DNA of 57,655 bases, from positions 1-57,655 of the forward strand of contig JAQXDI010000071.1 in the NCBI GenBank assembly GCA_029251465.1. Reading direction: 5' to 3'. Position numbers and translations under genes: made by a program. The first letter of the stretch is position 1. Every line of letters starts with the position of its first letter. This DNA comes from Ascidiaceihabitans sp. GTDB taxonomy: Bacteria; Pseudomonadota; Alphaproteobacteria; Rhodobacterales; Rhodobacteraceae. Under the pieces are notes generated by a model, which worked only from the letters and a program-made list of their open reading frames with translations, had not been told where the DNA came from and searched no databases. Shown here in pieces: positions 35,045 to 44,507 of the stretch.

Positions 35045-35909
35045 ACCCGATGCACTGATGCCGCCTGCGCCGCGCGGTCCCTCAAAACCCCTGCCAAAGG
35101 GGGCCTGTGATGCGCATGTCCATCTTGTGGCAGGCCTTGATGAATTCACGTTATGGGAGGGGCGCGTTGAAAATCCGGCGCCCGGCCCGGACTTTGCCCA
35201 GTGGATAAACTTGTACCGTCAACACCTTGACACAATGGGATTTGAACGCGGAGTGATTGTTCATTCGATCCTTTATGGCACAGACAATTCAGTCACCGTC
35301 GAGGCCGTGCGCCAGATGGGCGACGGGTTCAGGGGCGTCGGTCTTTTGCCTGATGATGCCGACGAAAGCGCGCTTGAGCAGTTTGCCCGATGGAACATTT
35401 GCGCGGTGCGTTTGAACTACGTGCACGGCGGCGTTTTGTCGTGGGACGGTGCCAAAACAATAGCCCCTGCGCTGGCGGACCGGAACTTGCACATTCAAAT
35501 GCTGTGCCACGCAGATCAGCACATGGACCAGTTGGCAGATGACATCCGCGCCCTGCCCGTGCCCGTCGTGTTTGATCACATTGCATGGCCAAGCGGGCCA
35601 CTGTCTCCGCACGCCGCGGGCATCGATACGCTGTGTGCACTGCTGGCCGAGGGTCATGTTTGGGTCAAATTGTCGGCACTTTACCGGATGTGCGAGGCCC
35701 CCTACGCAGACGCCGCCGAACTGGTTGCGCGACTTGTCAAGGCCAATCCGGAACGCTGTCTTTGGGGCTCGGATTGGCCGCATTTGATGCTGAACGGGGC
35801 GAGCATGCCGCACGCAGCCGATCTGCTGGATGCGCTGGACGCCGTGGTCAGCGACGCGGATCGCCACGCCATTCTGGTCGACAATCCCGCCCGGCTGTTC
35901 GGCTTTTGA
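35037..35909 (+). CDS. Amidohydrolase family protein, PDC-hydrolase (LigI)-like
   Basis: A 290-aa TIM-barrel amidohydrolase. H27-x-H29 (DAHVHL) binds the metal, with later active-site residues in CHADQHMD, FDHIAWP and the Asp of GSDWPH. The layout resembles 2-pyrone-4,6-dicarboxylate lactonase and related lactone hydrolases. It overlaps the ligase gene by 8 bases on the same strand, but the chemistry is unrelated to repair. The true substrate is open. Confidence 0.85.
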   Translation: MDKPDALMPPAPRGPSKPLPKGACDAHVHLVAGLDEFTLWEGRVENPAPGPDFAQWINLYRQHLDTMGFERGVIVHSILYGTDNSVTVEAVRQMGDGFRGVGLLPDDADESALEQFARWNICAVRLNYVHGGVLSWDGAKTIAPALADRNLHIQMLCHADQHMDQLADDIRALPVPVVFDHIAWPSGPLSPHAAGIDTLCALLAEGHVWVKLSALYRMCEAPYADAAELVARLVKANPERCLWGSDWPHLMLNGASMPHAADLLDALDAVVSDADRHAILVDNPARLFGF

Positions 35910-35983
35910 CACGCCGCGCAATTGCCGCTTGTCCTAACCCCGCACCGACCATATCTATGAGCCAACAAACATGAGGTTTTTAT

Positions 35984-37804
35984 ATGTTCCAACTGCCCTT
36001 TCCCGTCCATGATGCCAACGCGAACACCAAAGGCGAGCCCTTGGGCAACCTGCCGGAATGGAATTTGGATGACCTTTACACGGGTGAAAATGCGCCTGAA
36101 CTAAAGCGGGATTCAGATTGGCTCGAAGAGGCCTGCGCGTCTTTTGCCCGTGATTACGAAGGCAAATTGGTGACATTGGACAGCGACGGTCTGCTGGATT
36201 GTGTTCTGCGCAACGAAAAGATCAATCAGGTTGCCGGGCGCATCATGTCCTACGCCGGCCTGCGCTATTACCAGATGACAACGGATGCGGGTCGCGCCAA
36301 ATTCATGTCCGATTGTCAGGAAAAAATCACCAATTACACGACACCGCTGGTGTTTTTCACGTTAGAACTCAACCGCTTGGACGACACCCACATGGAAGGG
36401 CTGCTGGCCGCCAACGCCAAACTCGCCCGCTACAAACCGGTGTTTGATCGCATTCGCGCGATGAAAAAATACCAGCTGTCCGACGAGCTAGAGAAATTCA
36501 TGCACGATCTGGGCGTAGTCGGCGATGCATGGGAACGGCTGTTTGATGAAACCATCGCGGGTCTGGAATTTGAAATCGACGGCGAACAGCTGAACATCGA
36601 AGGCACGCTGAACTTCCTGACAGATCCGGACCGCGCCAAACGCGAGCCGGCAGCGCGCGAGTTGGCGGATGTTTTTGGCAGCAATATCAAAACCTTCGCC
36701 CGTGTGCACAACACCCAAGCCAAAGAAAAAGAGATCATTGATCGCTGGCGTGGCATGGAAACGCCGCAAACCGGTCGCCACTTGTCAAACGACGTCGAAC
36801 CCGAAGTGGTGCAGGCATTGCGCGATGCCGTTGTTGCCGCCTACCCCAAGCTAAGCCACCGTTATTACGAGCTAAAACGCAAGTGGCTTGGCCTTGACGT
36901 GATGCAGGTCTGGGACCGCAACGCACCCCTGCCAATGGAAGACCCGACAATTGTAAACTGGGATCAGGCCGAAAAAATCGTGATGGATGCCTACACCGCG
37001 TTTGATCCGCGCATGGGCGAAATTGCCAAATCGTTCTTTAGCGACGGCTGGATTGATGCAGGTGTGAAACCGGGCAAAGCACCGGGCGCATTTGCGCATC
37101 CGACAGTCACCGATGTGCACCCCTATGTGATGCTGAACTACCTTGGAAAACCGCGTGATGTCATGACCTTGGCCCACGAATTAGGTCATGGTGTGCATCA
37201 GGTTCTGGCCGCCGGACAAGGCGAAATGCTGTCCTCAACCCCACTGACATTGGCCGAAACCGCATCTGTGTTTGGCGAAATGTTGACCTTCCGCAAGATG
37301 CTGGATGGCGCCGAAACCAAGGCCCAGCGCAAAATCATGCTGGCAGGCAAAGTCGAGGACATGATCAACACCGTGGTGCGCCAAATCGCGTTCTACGATT
37401 TCGAGTGCAAACTGCATGCCGCGCGCGCCGGAGGCGAGCTAACCCCGGAGAGTATCAATGAAATCTGGATGAGTGTTCAGGGCGAAAGCCTAGGCCCAGC
37501 CTTTGAATTCATGGACGGCTACGAGACATTCTGGGCCTACATTCCGCATTTCGTCCACTCGCCATTTTACGTCTATGCCTACGCGTTTGGCGACGGTTTG
37601 GTGAACGCGCTTTATGCCGTTTACGCCGAAGGTGACGAGGGTTTTGAGGACAAATACTTCGATATGCTGAAGGCCGGTGGATCCAAGCACCACAAAGAAC
37701 TTTTGGCCCCCTTTGGCCTTGATGCGTCGGACCCGAAATTCTGGGACAAAGGGCTGTCGATGATTTCAGGCTTCATTGATGAATTGGAAGCCATGGAGGA
37801 ATGA
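35984..37804 (+). CDS. pepF: Oligoendopeptidase F (M3 family metallopeptidase)
   Basis: 606 aa. The zinc motif is H398-E-L-G-H in LAHELGHGVHQ, and the third ligand Glu lies in LAETASVFGE about 30 residues later, as in M3B peptidases. The length is that of PepF/clade 3 enzymes. It cuts short peptides in the cytoplasm. It overlaps the GNAT gene by four bases. Confidence 0.94.
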   Translation: MFQLPFPVHDANANTKGEPLGNLPEWNLDDLYTGENAPELKRDSDWLEEACASFARDYEGKLVTLDSDGLLDCVLRNEKINQVAGRIMSYAGLRYYQMTTDAGRAKFMSDCQEKITNYTTPLVFFTLELNRLDDTHMEGLLAANAKLARYKPVFDRIRAMKKYQLSDELEKFMHDLGVVGDAWERLFDETIAGLEFEIDGEQLNIEGTLNFLTDPDRAKREPAARELADVFGSNIKTFARVHNTQAKEKEIIDRWRGMETPQTGRHLSNDVEPEVVQALRDAVVAAYPKLSHRYYELKRKWLGLDVMQVWDRNAPLPMEDPTIVNWDQAEKIVMDAYTAFDPRMGEIAKSFFSDGWIDAGVKPGKAPGAFAHPTVTDVHPYVMLNYLGKPRDVMTLAHELGHGVHQVLAAGQGEMLSSTPLTLAETASVFGEMLTFRKMLDGAETKAQRKIMLAGKVEDMINTVVRQIAFYDFECKLHAARAGGELTPESINEIWMSVQGESLGPAFEFMDGYETFWAYIPHFVHSPFYVYAYAFGDGLVNALYAVYAEGDEGFEDKYFDMLKAGGSKHHKELLAPFGLDASDPKFWDKGLSMISGFIDELEAMEE

Positions 37805-38277
37805 GCGTAACGCTTGCCCCTCTTGCACGCACGGATTTGCCACGCGTCGCCCATCTGCGCGTGGCCCCCGACCAAATCCGGTTTTCCGGCACAGTCGCCG
37901 AGGCATTCGAGACCAATGAACCAGATGTGGATTTCCACGCGATCGAGGTAAATGGCACGGCAGTCGGTTTCTTCAAAATCGACAGAAGCTTTCCAGATCG
38001 CTATCCGTTTGTACCCAAAGGCGACCTTGGTTTGCGGGCGTTTCTGATAGATTTGGGACACCAAGGCAAAGGGTTCGGCGCACAGGCCTGTCGCGCGTTA
38101 CCGACCTATCTGCATGAGCACTACCGCGATGCAAAATCGGTGTTTCTGACGGTCAATGTCATCAACCTTGCCGCCGTGCGCGCCTACGCCAAGGGTGGAT
38201 TTTCAGATACTGGTGAAATCTGGCCGCACGGCAATGCGGGACCACAGCATGTCCTGCGCCTCGGCCTCGTCACATAA
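37801..38277 (+). CDS. GNAT family N-acetyltransferase
   Basis: 158 aa with the GNAT fold: LGLRAFLIDLGHQGKGFGAQ near residues 75-95 holds the acetyl-CoA loop (Q-x-K-G-x-G). The C-terminal strand pattern N-x-x-N-L-A-A-V-R-A-Y-x-K-G-F/G is present. The acceptor is unknown. It is coupled to pepF by an ATGA overlap, and its 3' end now overlaps a frame-extended DksA-like gene on the other strand. Confidence 0.9.
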   Translation: MSVTLAPLARTDLPRVAHLRVAPDQIRFSGTVAEAFETNEPDVDFHAIEVNGTAVGFFKIDRSFPDRYPFVPKGDLGLRAFLIDLGHQGKGFGAQACRALPTYLHEHYRDAKSVFLTVNVINLAAVRAYAKGGFSDTGEIWPHGNAGPQHVLRLGLVT

Positions 38278-38549
38278 TTCACTTTAGCTGACTGTCTTTT
38301 GGATCCGCGCCGATTTATTCCACCGCGTGCCTGTTGCGCGCCGTCGCGATCTTGGGCGCAGTCGATGCAAATCTTGACGCCGGGGATCGCGATGCGACGC
38401 GCCTCTGGGATCAGTTCTTCGCATTCAGCGCAATGGGTTAAGCTGTCACCGACGGGCACTTTGCGTGCCTTCAATCGGGCCAGTTCATCGTTGATTGACG
38501 CCTCGATTTGTTCCGAAACCGCGCCATCACGCGCCCATCCACCGGCCAT
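38184..38549 (-). CDS. DksA/TraR-type zinc finger protein with frameshifted C-terminus
   Basis: The 121-aa reading has a short N-terminal helix (MAGGWARDGAV), the C4 zinc finger CAECEELIPEARR...CIDC at about 40-65, and the GGINRRGSK tail of small DksA/TraR family proteins, which act on RNA polymerase. Relatives end soon after GSK. Here the last 33 residues are unrelated and run through the GNAT gene. Removing one A from the AAAA at 38300-38297 gives GSKDSQLK and a stop at 38281-38279, one base from the GNAT stop. An insertion in the run, or a sequencing error, is therefore very likely. The zinc finger itself is intact. Confidence 0.85.
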   Translation of the reverse strand: MAGGWARDGAVSEQIEASINDELARLKARKVPVGDSLTHCAECEELIPEARRIAIPGVKICIDCAQDRDGAQQARGGINRRGSKRQSAKVNYVTRPRRRTCCGPALPCGQISPVSENPPLA

Positions 38550-38577
38550 GTCACCTCTCCCAAAGTCACGCGGGTAA

Positions 38578-38596
38578 GGTGCGCCTGTGGCGCACC
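38578..38596 (-). terminator. Hairpin after ileS
   Basis: GGTGCGCC-TGT-GGCGCACC is a perfect 8-bp stem, 8 bases beyond the ileS stop and before the DksA-like start. No T-run follows in the ileS direction, so it is a weak or Rho-assisted terminator at best. Confidence 0.45.
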
Positions 38597-38603
38597 CTTT
38601 GGC

Positions 38604-41510
38604 TTATTTTAGCGCGTCAGCGCAGCGTCCGCAAACGCCGTCCGTTCCATGCGCACCGACGTCCGGCAGCACTTTCCAGCAGCGTTGGCATTTATCGCCT
38701 GCCGCCTTGTCAAAGACCACGGCAACGCCGTCCGTTTCGGGCAACGTAAACGCGTCGTCTGGGGCCGCGTCGCCTGACACAACAATCGAAGACGTGATGC
38801 AGATGTCGTCAAACGGCATCTCGCCCAGCGCTGTGCGCAATGCGTCATCCGCCACGTAAACCGTTGGTCCTGCTTCCAAAGACGCGCCGATCACCTTGTT
38901 TGTACGCTGCACTTCTAGGGCTGCGGTCACGACGCGGCGGGCCGCACGAATGCCAGCCCACTTAGCGGCCAAATCGTCGTTGCGCCACGCATCCGGTGTC
39001 TCTGGCATGTCGACCAGGTGGATCGAACTGCCCGCATCGCCAAACCGTTCCAGCCAGACTTCTTCCATCGTAAAGACCAACACCGGCGCGAGCCACGTGG
39101 TCAAACGGTGGAACAGAATGTCCAGAACTGTGCGCGCTGCCCGACGTTGCGCCGTGTCACCGTCACAATACAGCGCATCCTTGCGCACGTCGAAATAGAA
39201 CGCGCTCAGATCGACCGTTGCAAAGGTGAACACCGCTTGGAAAACGCCTTGAAAATCGAACGCGGCGTAGCCATCGCGCACCACTTGATCCAGTTCGGAC
39301 AGACGGTGCAAGACCCACTGTTCCAGCTCTGGCATGTCTGCGGCCTCGACACGATCAGCCTCGCTAAAGTCGTTTAGCGACCCCAGCATAAAGCGCAGCG
39401 TGTTGCGAAGACGGCGATAGCTGTCGGCCACCCCTTTCAGGATCTCATCCCCGATGCGTTGATCCGCCGTGTAGTCGGTCTGGGCCACCCAAAGGCGCAG
39501 GATGTCCGCCCCGTATTGCTGCACGATTTTCTCGGGCACGATGGTGTTGCCGATGGACTTGGACATCTTCAGGCCCTTGGCATCCAGCGTGAATCCGTGT
39601 GTCACAACATTGCGGTACGGCGCGCGGCCCGTGGTGCCAACCGATTGCAAAAGCGATGAGTGGAACCAGCCGCGGTGTTGATCCGTGCCTTCCATGTAGA
39701 CGTCTGCGATGCCATCCTCAGTGCCATCTTCGCGGTCACGCAAAACAAAGGCGTGGGTTGATCCGGAATCAAACCAAACGTCCAAGATATCAAAGACTTG
39801 GTTGTAGGCTTCGGGATCAACGATTCCGCCAAGAAAACGTTCCTTGGCCCCGTCTTCGTACCACGCATCTGCGCCTTCGACCTCGAATGCCTCGACGATC
39901 CGCGTGTTCACGGCCTCATTGCGCAGCAAGAAATCCGCGTCCGTCGGCAATGCGCCAACCTTGGTAAAGCACGTCAGTGGCACACCCCATGCCCGTTGGC
40001 GTGACAGCACCCAGTCGGGGCGTGCCTCCATCATGGCATGCAGGCGGTTGCGCCCGGATTGCGGGGTCCATTTGACGTTGTCGATTTCGGTCAAGGCGCG
40101 TTCGCGGATGGTCAGACCGTGCGTGTCCTGACCATCGCCAACCGGTTTGTCCACGGCCGCGAACCACTGCGGTGTGTTGCGGTAGATGATCGGAGCCTTA
40201 GAGCGCCACGAGTGTGGATAGCTGTGTTTGATCTTGCCACGTGCGAGCAACCCGCCAACTTCGACCAGCTTGTCGATCACGGCTTTGTTCGCATCACCCT
40301 CGCCGCCTTTGCGGTTCAGGATGTACTTGCCGCCAAAGAACGGCAGATCCGCACGGAAACCACCGTCATCCATGACGTTGTAGGTGATGACCTGTTGCAG
40401 CATGTTGAGGTCGCGGTAGAGTTCGTATTCTTCCATCCCATGCGAGGGCGCACAGTGCACAAAGCCCGTGCCTTCGGTGTCGGTCACGAATTCTGCCGCA
40501 CGGAAATCGCGGATGTCATCCCATTCGCCGTTTGATCCTTCGGCCCCGAACAACGGGTGCTTTAGGCCAATTTTCTCAAGCTGTTCGTTGGTCACGTCGC
40601 ACACACGGGTGTACATCGTGTCGTCCAAACGCGCACGGCCCAAAACGTCCGCGGCCAATGCATCCGCCAACAAGAGCCGCTCACCAACATCGGCCCAGCA
40701 TTCGTCAGGGCGCGCTGTGACTTCGTACAAGCCGTAGGAAATATCCTTGCCGTAAACGACCGCTTTGTTGGACGGCATGGTCCAAGGCGTTGTCGTCCAG
40801 ATCACAACTTTGGCGCTATCCAATGCGGCGTCACCTGTGCCGGTGACTTGGAACTTCACCCAAACCGTAAAGCTTTCCTTGTCGTGGTATTCGACCTCGG
40901 CCTCGGCCAATGCGGTTTGTTCAACCGGCGACCACATCACTGGTTTCGATCCTTGGTACAGCGTGCCAGTCATCAGGAACTTCTGGAATTCCTCCGCGAT
41001 CACGCGCTCGGCGTGGAAGTTCATCGTCAGGTAGGGGTTTTCCCAATTGCCGGTGATGCCGAGGCGTTTGAATTCGTCGCGTTGAATATCCACCCAACCG
41101 GCCGCAAACTTGCGACATTCTGCGCGAAATTCGTTGATCGGCACCGCATCCTTGTTCTTGCCCTTTTTGCGGTATTGCTCTTCGATTTTCCATTCGATCG
41201 GCAGGCCGTGGCAATCCCAACCAGGGATGTAGCGCGCGTCAAAACCCATCATTTGATGGGACCGAACGATCATGTCTTTGATGGTTTTGTTCAGCGCGTG
41301 ACCGATGTGCAGATGACCGTTGGCATAGGGCGGACCGTCATGCAGCGTAAACGGCGTGCGGCCAGTTTTTTCGCGCAGGCGGTCGTAAACGCCAATGTCT
41401 TCCCAGCGGGCCAGCCATTCGGGTTCGCGTTTTGGCAGTCCTGCGCGCATCGGAAAATCGGTTTTGGGCAGGTTCAGCGTGTGTTTGTATTCAGGGGTGT
41501 CGGCGCACAT
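38604..41510 (-). CDS. ileS: Isoleucyl-tRNA synthetase
   Basis: 968 aa. The class I signatures are H68-I-G-H71 (PYANGHLHIGHAL) and KMSKS near 648. The editing domain lies between them and the tRNA-binding region follows. The C-terminal zinc finger C-x2-C...C-x2-C (CQRCWKV...CGRCADALK) marks the bacterial type 1 enzyme. The ATG at 41510 has AAGGAC at 8 bases; an in-frame extension of 7 residues lacks a signal. It charges tRNA-Ile. No T-box is seen upstream, as expected in this group. Confidence 0.97.
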   Translation of the reverse strand: MCADTPEYKHTLNLPKTDFPMRAGLPKREPEWLARWEDIGVYDRLREKTGRTPFTLHDGPPYANGHLHIGHALNKTIKDMIVRSHQMMGFDARYIPGWDCHGLPIEWKIEEQYRKKGKNKDAVPINEFRAECRKFAAGWVDIQRDEFKRLGITGNWENPYLTMNFHAERVIAEEFQKFLMTGTLYQGSKPVMWSPVEQTALAEAEVEYHDKESFTVWVKFQVTGTGDAALDSAKVVIWTTTPWTMPSNKAVVYGKDISYGLYEVTARPDECWADVGERLLLADALAADVLGRARLDDTMYTRVCDVTNEQLEKIGLKHPLFGAEGSNGEWDDIRDFRAAEFVTDTEGTGFVHCAPSHGMEEYELYRDLNMLQQVITYNVMDDGGFRADLPFFGGKYILNRKGGEGDANKAVIDKLVEVGGLLARGKIKHSYPHSWRSKAPIIYRNTPQWFAAVDKPVGDGQDTHGLTIRERALTEIDNVKWTPQSGRNRLHAMMEARPDWVLSRQRAWGVPLTCFTKVGALPTDADFLLRNEAVNTRIVEAFEVEGADAWYEDGAKERFLGGIVDPEAYNQVFDILDVWFDSGSTHAFVLRDREDGTEDGIADVYMEGTDQHRGWFHSSLLQSVGTTGRAPYRNVVTHGFTLDAKGLKMSKSIGNTIVPEKIVQQYGADILRLWVAQTDYTADQRIGDEILKGVADSYRRLRNTLRFMLGSLNDFSEADRVEAADMPELEQWVLHRLSELDQVVRDGYAAFDFQGVFQAVFTFATVDLSAFYFDVRKDALYCDGDTAQRRAARTVLDILFHRLTTWLAPVLVFTMEEVWLERFGDAGSSIHLVDMPETPDAWRNDDLAAKWAGIRAARRVVTAALEVQRTNKVIGASLEAGPTVYVADDALRTALGEMPFDDICITSSIVVSGDAAPDDAFTLPETDGVAVVFDKAAGDKCQRCWKVLPDVGAHGTDGVCGRCADALK

Positions 41511-41706
41511 GGGGGGCGTCCTTTGGATCAAATCTGGGGGAATGGTTCAGGGGTCGCAGCGCATGGCTCAAACACCTCGGGCCCGGCGTCTCAAATGTTC
41601 AGAGCGCCGGGGATATAATTCGAATAATGATCAGGTGACCAAACATAATGGCCTTATAGGCAAGCCCGCTATGGCTCACAAGGCCCCAGCGTGGCGCACC
41701 CTATGA

Positions 41707-44427
41707 TCACGCGTCGTTTTTATCGGTGTCTTGCACTTGCGCCCAGCGAATTAGCCACGCAAGGCCCGCCAAGGACAGTCCCAACACCAGCAGTGAGAAC
41801 ACGCGCGTCAGCCCCTCAAGCCCTGAAATATCGATCAGGAACACCTTGGCCACGGCAAGGCCAATCACGGCCAGACCCGCCTTGCGCATCACCGAAGATT
41901 TGCGGGCAAGTGATTGATAAAACAGCCCCGCCCCCGCGATCAAAAGCGCTATAGTGTAGCTGTAAAGCTCAGGCTGCGACATGCCACGATCCAGCGGCAT
42001 CGCTCCGGCGCCCTGCCAGAAATGGCGGATCACACTGAAAATCCACAGGATGGTTAAGGCGCCAGCCAGCCCCTTCATCGCCAAGGACAAAAGCCGTGGC
42101 AGGGTTTGCAAACGCCAGACCCCAATGGCCAGCACCGCAGCCGGTAACAGCAATGACACCGCAAGTGTGTTGAACACGGGTGCCCCTGCGACCTTGCCAA
42201 AATAACTCGAGAACAGGGGCGAAAACACGATGACGCCCAGCGCCAAAGCCCCAAGGCCAATCAGCCCGAACACAGCCCCCAAAACAACGCGCACCATCCA
42301 CATCAGATGATGGCCTTGAATATCCAGACGCTGCACTTGGGCCAGCGCCAGTCCCAACCAGATCGCCGCATAAATGCCCATCGCCCAATGCGAAAGCGTG
42401 CCCTGCTCGCCCAGCGCGGCATCGAGATAACGGAACAAAAGGATGCTGACCAAAATGCCGCCCGCCGACCATGCCGCGCTGTCCAGCATGATCCGCGCGG
42501 TGATGCGGTTGTTGCGTGGCTGGATGAACAGCGCCGCAACAAACGTCGCAACTGCGCCGCCGTGGGACAACAACAATTCCCACAATGCCGTGTCAAATGC
42601 CCAATCCAATCCGGGGTCCGCGACCAAACGGTAGCCGGTGGTGACCACGCCAGCTGCGATAAAATATGACATCGCTGGCAGGTTGAATTTGCGATCCAAA
42701 GCCGCCGCAACAACGACCGTGACTGCCAACGCCGCCGTCAGTGCCGCTGCGCTAAAGATCATCACCAGCGCAAAACTGATGCACGACAACGCCGACAACA
42801 CGAACAACGACATGCGCAGGCGCTTCTCGGGGCTGTCCTTGCGAGCAAACCGTTCGGCCCAAAACACCATCATCGCGGCAAGGGCAGCCCCTTGCAGCGC
42901 CCATGGATAGGCTCCGATAACGGTGGATGGTGTCCACGTGACTTCGACGATAATCGCAAGCGCCGGTGCTGTCAGGGCCGCAGCCGCTGCCCAGCCTACC
43001 CCGAAAATTCCCGGTTTTTGCGCACGCCACGCGGCCAAGCAACTGACCGCAGCACCCAGCACCACAAGGGTCGTGACCGTCCATGGAAACGGGGACTCAG
43101 GCGCGGCAAATTTATAGGACAGGAATTTTGAATAGGCGTCGCCCCGGTTCAGAGCATGCCATGCCACCATTGCGATCAACGCCAAAATCGGCGCGATTGC
43201 CTGATCTTGCAACGCCTGTGCGCGCACGGACCAACACACCAGCGCGCTGGCCAAAGCGGTTGCACAGATCACCGCAATCCAGAATTCGGCTTGGCCATCT
43301 GCTGTCACATACACCAAACCAAGCGATGCAGCCGCCACAGTACCTGCGGCCAACACCGTCGGAAACTGAGGGCGTTCCTCGGCTTTGAAATGCCCCATCG
43401 CAAACGATACCAGAGCCGCGCCGCCGTGATCCGGCCACACAGAACGCGCAGGAATGGTCACCGCCAGGATCGCCAAAACCGTGACGTATAGCGCAAATGC
43501 CCCTTGCAAACTGTCATCAGGAACCATCAGCATAAAGCCCATCACAAAACCCAAAACCAACGCCAACACAGACCCCCACGCCCAGCGCCGCAACGTGTCC
43601 ATACCCAAACCGGCGGCGGCCACAATCGCGAAATAGCCGAACAACGGCGTCGGATCAGAATTCGATCCGCCCAAAACCATTGGCGCGCCAAACGCGCCGA
43701 TCAGGCCGACGGCAGCGAGTAGCGGGCCGTAAAACCAGCCTAAAACCAACGCGATCAGCGCCACAGCTATCATGCCGACAAGGGCTGCTTCAGGGCTGAT
43801 CAGGCCGTACAGCATCTCGGCGGACAGGACGCTGCCGAACAGCGACACGATGCCTGCCCCCGCAAAAACGGACGGCAAATATTCGGTCGTGCTGTCGCGC
43901 GCCTCGCCAAATCTGCGGCGGATGTATTCGCCTGCACCAATCAACGCGGCCCCAAAGGCAAGCGCACACAACACCCGCGCTGTTGGCGGCAACAACCCGT
44001 TTTCCATCCCGTATTGCACAAGAAACAGCCCAGCCAAGGCCAAGGACAACGCCGACACCGCGTAAAACCAATTCATTTGCAACCATGCAAACAAGCGTTC
44101 TGCCGCGTTTGGTTCTCGGGGCTGTGGCGGTGTGGCGGCCACGCTTGGCTCTGCCGTTTTGATGATACGCATAGGTTCTGGGCGCACAGATTCCGCGCGC
44201 TCGGGTTCCGGCAGGGTTTGCGCCTTGGCTGTCTGTTTTGGAACAGGTTTTGCCGTGGTTTGTTGCGTGTCTTGCACCGTGTCATTGTCGGGTTTGCCCA
44301 GACGCTTGACGGCGGTTTCAAGCTGCGCCAGCTTGGATTTCAGCGTTGAATTGCTGATCAAAAGATAGATGACCGCCACCGGAAGGCCGATGACCCAAAG
44401 GCCCGCCAACACACCCAATCCAACCAC
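41707..44427 (-). CDS. DUF2339 polytopic membrane protein
   Basis: The 906-aa protein has one N-terminal membrane helix, a Pro/Lys-rich linker (about 45-105), and then some 25 or more hydrophobic segments to residue 890. The arrangement, with the FAWLQMNWFYAVSALSLALAG start of the membrane part, is that of DUF2339 proteins. Function is unknown. The start is a GTG with AAGGGGAC before it. It lies 80 bases after the ycjF-like gene on the same strand, perhaps in one transcript. Confidence 0.88.
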   Translation of the reverse strand: MVGLGVLAGLWVIGLPVAVIYLLISNSTLKSKLAQLETAVKRLGKPDNDTVQDTQQTTAKPVPKQTAKAQTLPEPERAESVRPEPMRIIKTAEPSVAATPPQPREPNAAERLFAWLQMNWFYAVSALSLALAGLFLVQYGMENGLLPPTARVLCALAFGAALIGAGEYIRRRFGEARDSTTEYLPSVFAGAGIVSLFGSVLSAEMLYGLISPEAALVGMIAVALIALVLGWFYGPLLAAVGLIGAFGAPMVLGGSNSDPTPLFGYFAIVAAAGLGMDTLRRWAWGSVLALVLGFVMGFMLMVPDDSLQGAFALYVTVLAILAVTIPARSVWPDHGGAALVSFAMGHFKAEERPQFPTVLAAGTVAAASLGLVYVTADGQAEFWIAVICATALASALVCWSVRAQALQDQAIAPILALIAMVAWHALNRGDAYSKFLSYKFAAPESPFPWTVTTLVVLGAAVSCLAAWRAQKPGIFGVGWAAAAALTAPALAIIVEVTWTPSTVIGAYPWALQGAALAAMMVFWAERFARKDSPEKRLRMSLFVLSALSCISFALVMIFSAAALTAALAVTVVVAAALDRKFNLPAMSYFIAAGVVTTGYRLVADPGLDWAFDTALWELLLSHGGAVATFVAALFIQPRNNRITARIMLDSAAWSAGGILVSILLFRYLDAALGEQGTLSHWAMGIYAAIWLGLALAQVQRLDIQGHHLMWMVRVVLGAVFGLIGLGALALGVIVFSPLFSSYFGKVAGAPVFNTLAVSLLLPAAVLAIGVWRLQTLPRLLSLAMKGLAGALTILWIFSVIRHFWQGAGAMPLDRGMSQPELYSYTIALLIAGAGLFYQSLARKSSVMRKAGLAVIGLAVAKVFLIDISGLEGLTRVFSLLVLGLSLAGLAWLIRWAQVQDTDKNDA

Positions 44428-44507
44428 AGCTGTCCCCTTTTGCTCAGAATGTTACGCTCAATTTAACCAATTGCGCGCAAACACAACAGTGCGGAAAACC
44501 TGACCGT

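Noticed and set aside
41532..41706. tRNA-like or structured RNA between ileS and the DUF2339 gene
   Set aside because: GGCCTT/AAGGCC can pair but no cloverleaf, T-arm or CCA is visible; more likely the ileS promoter region.
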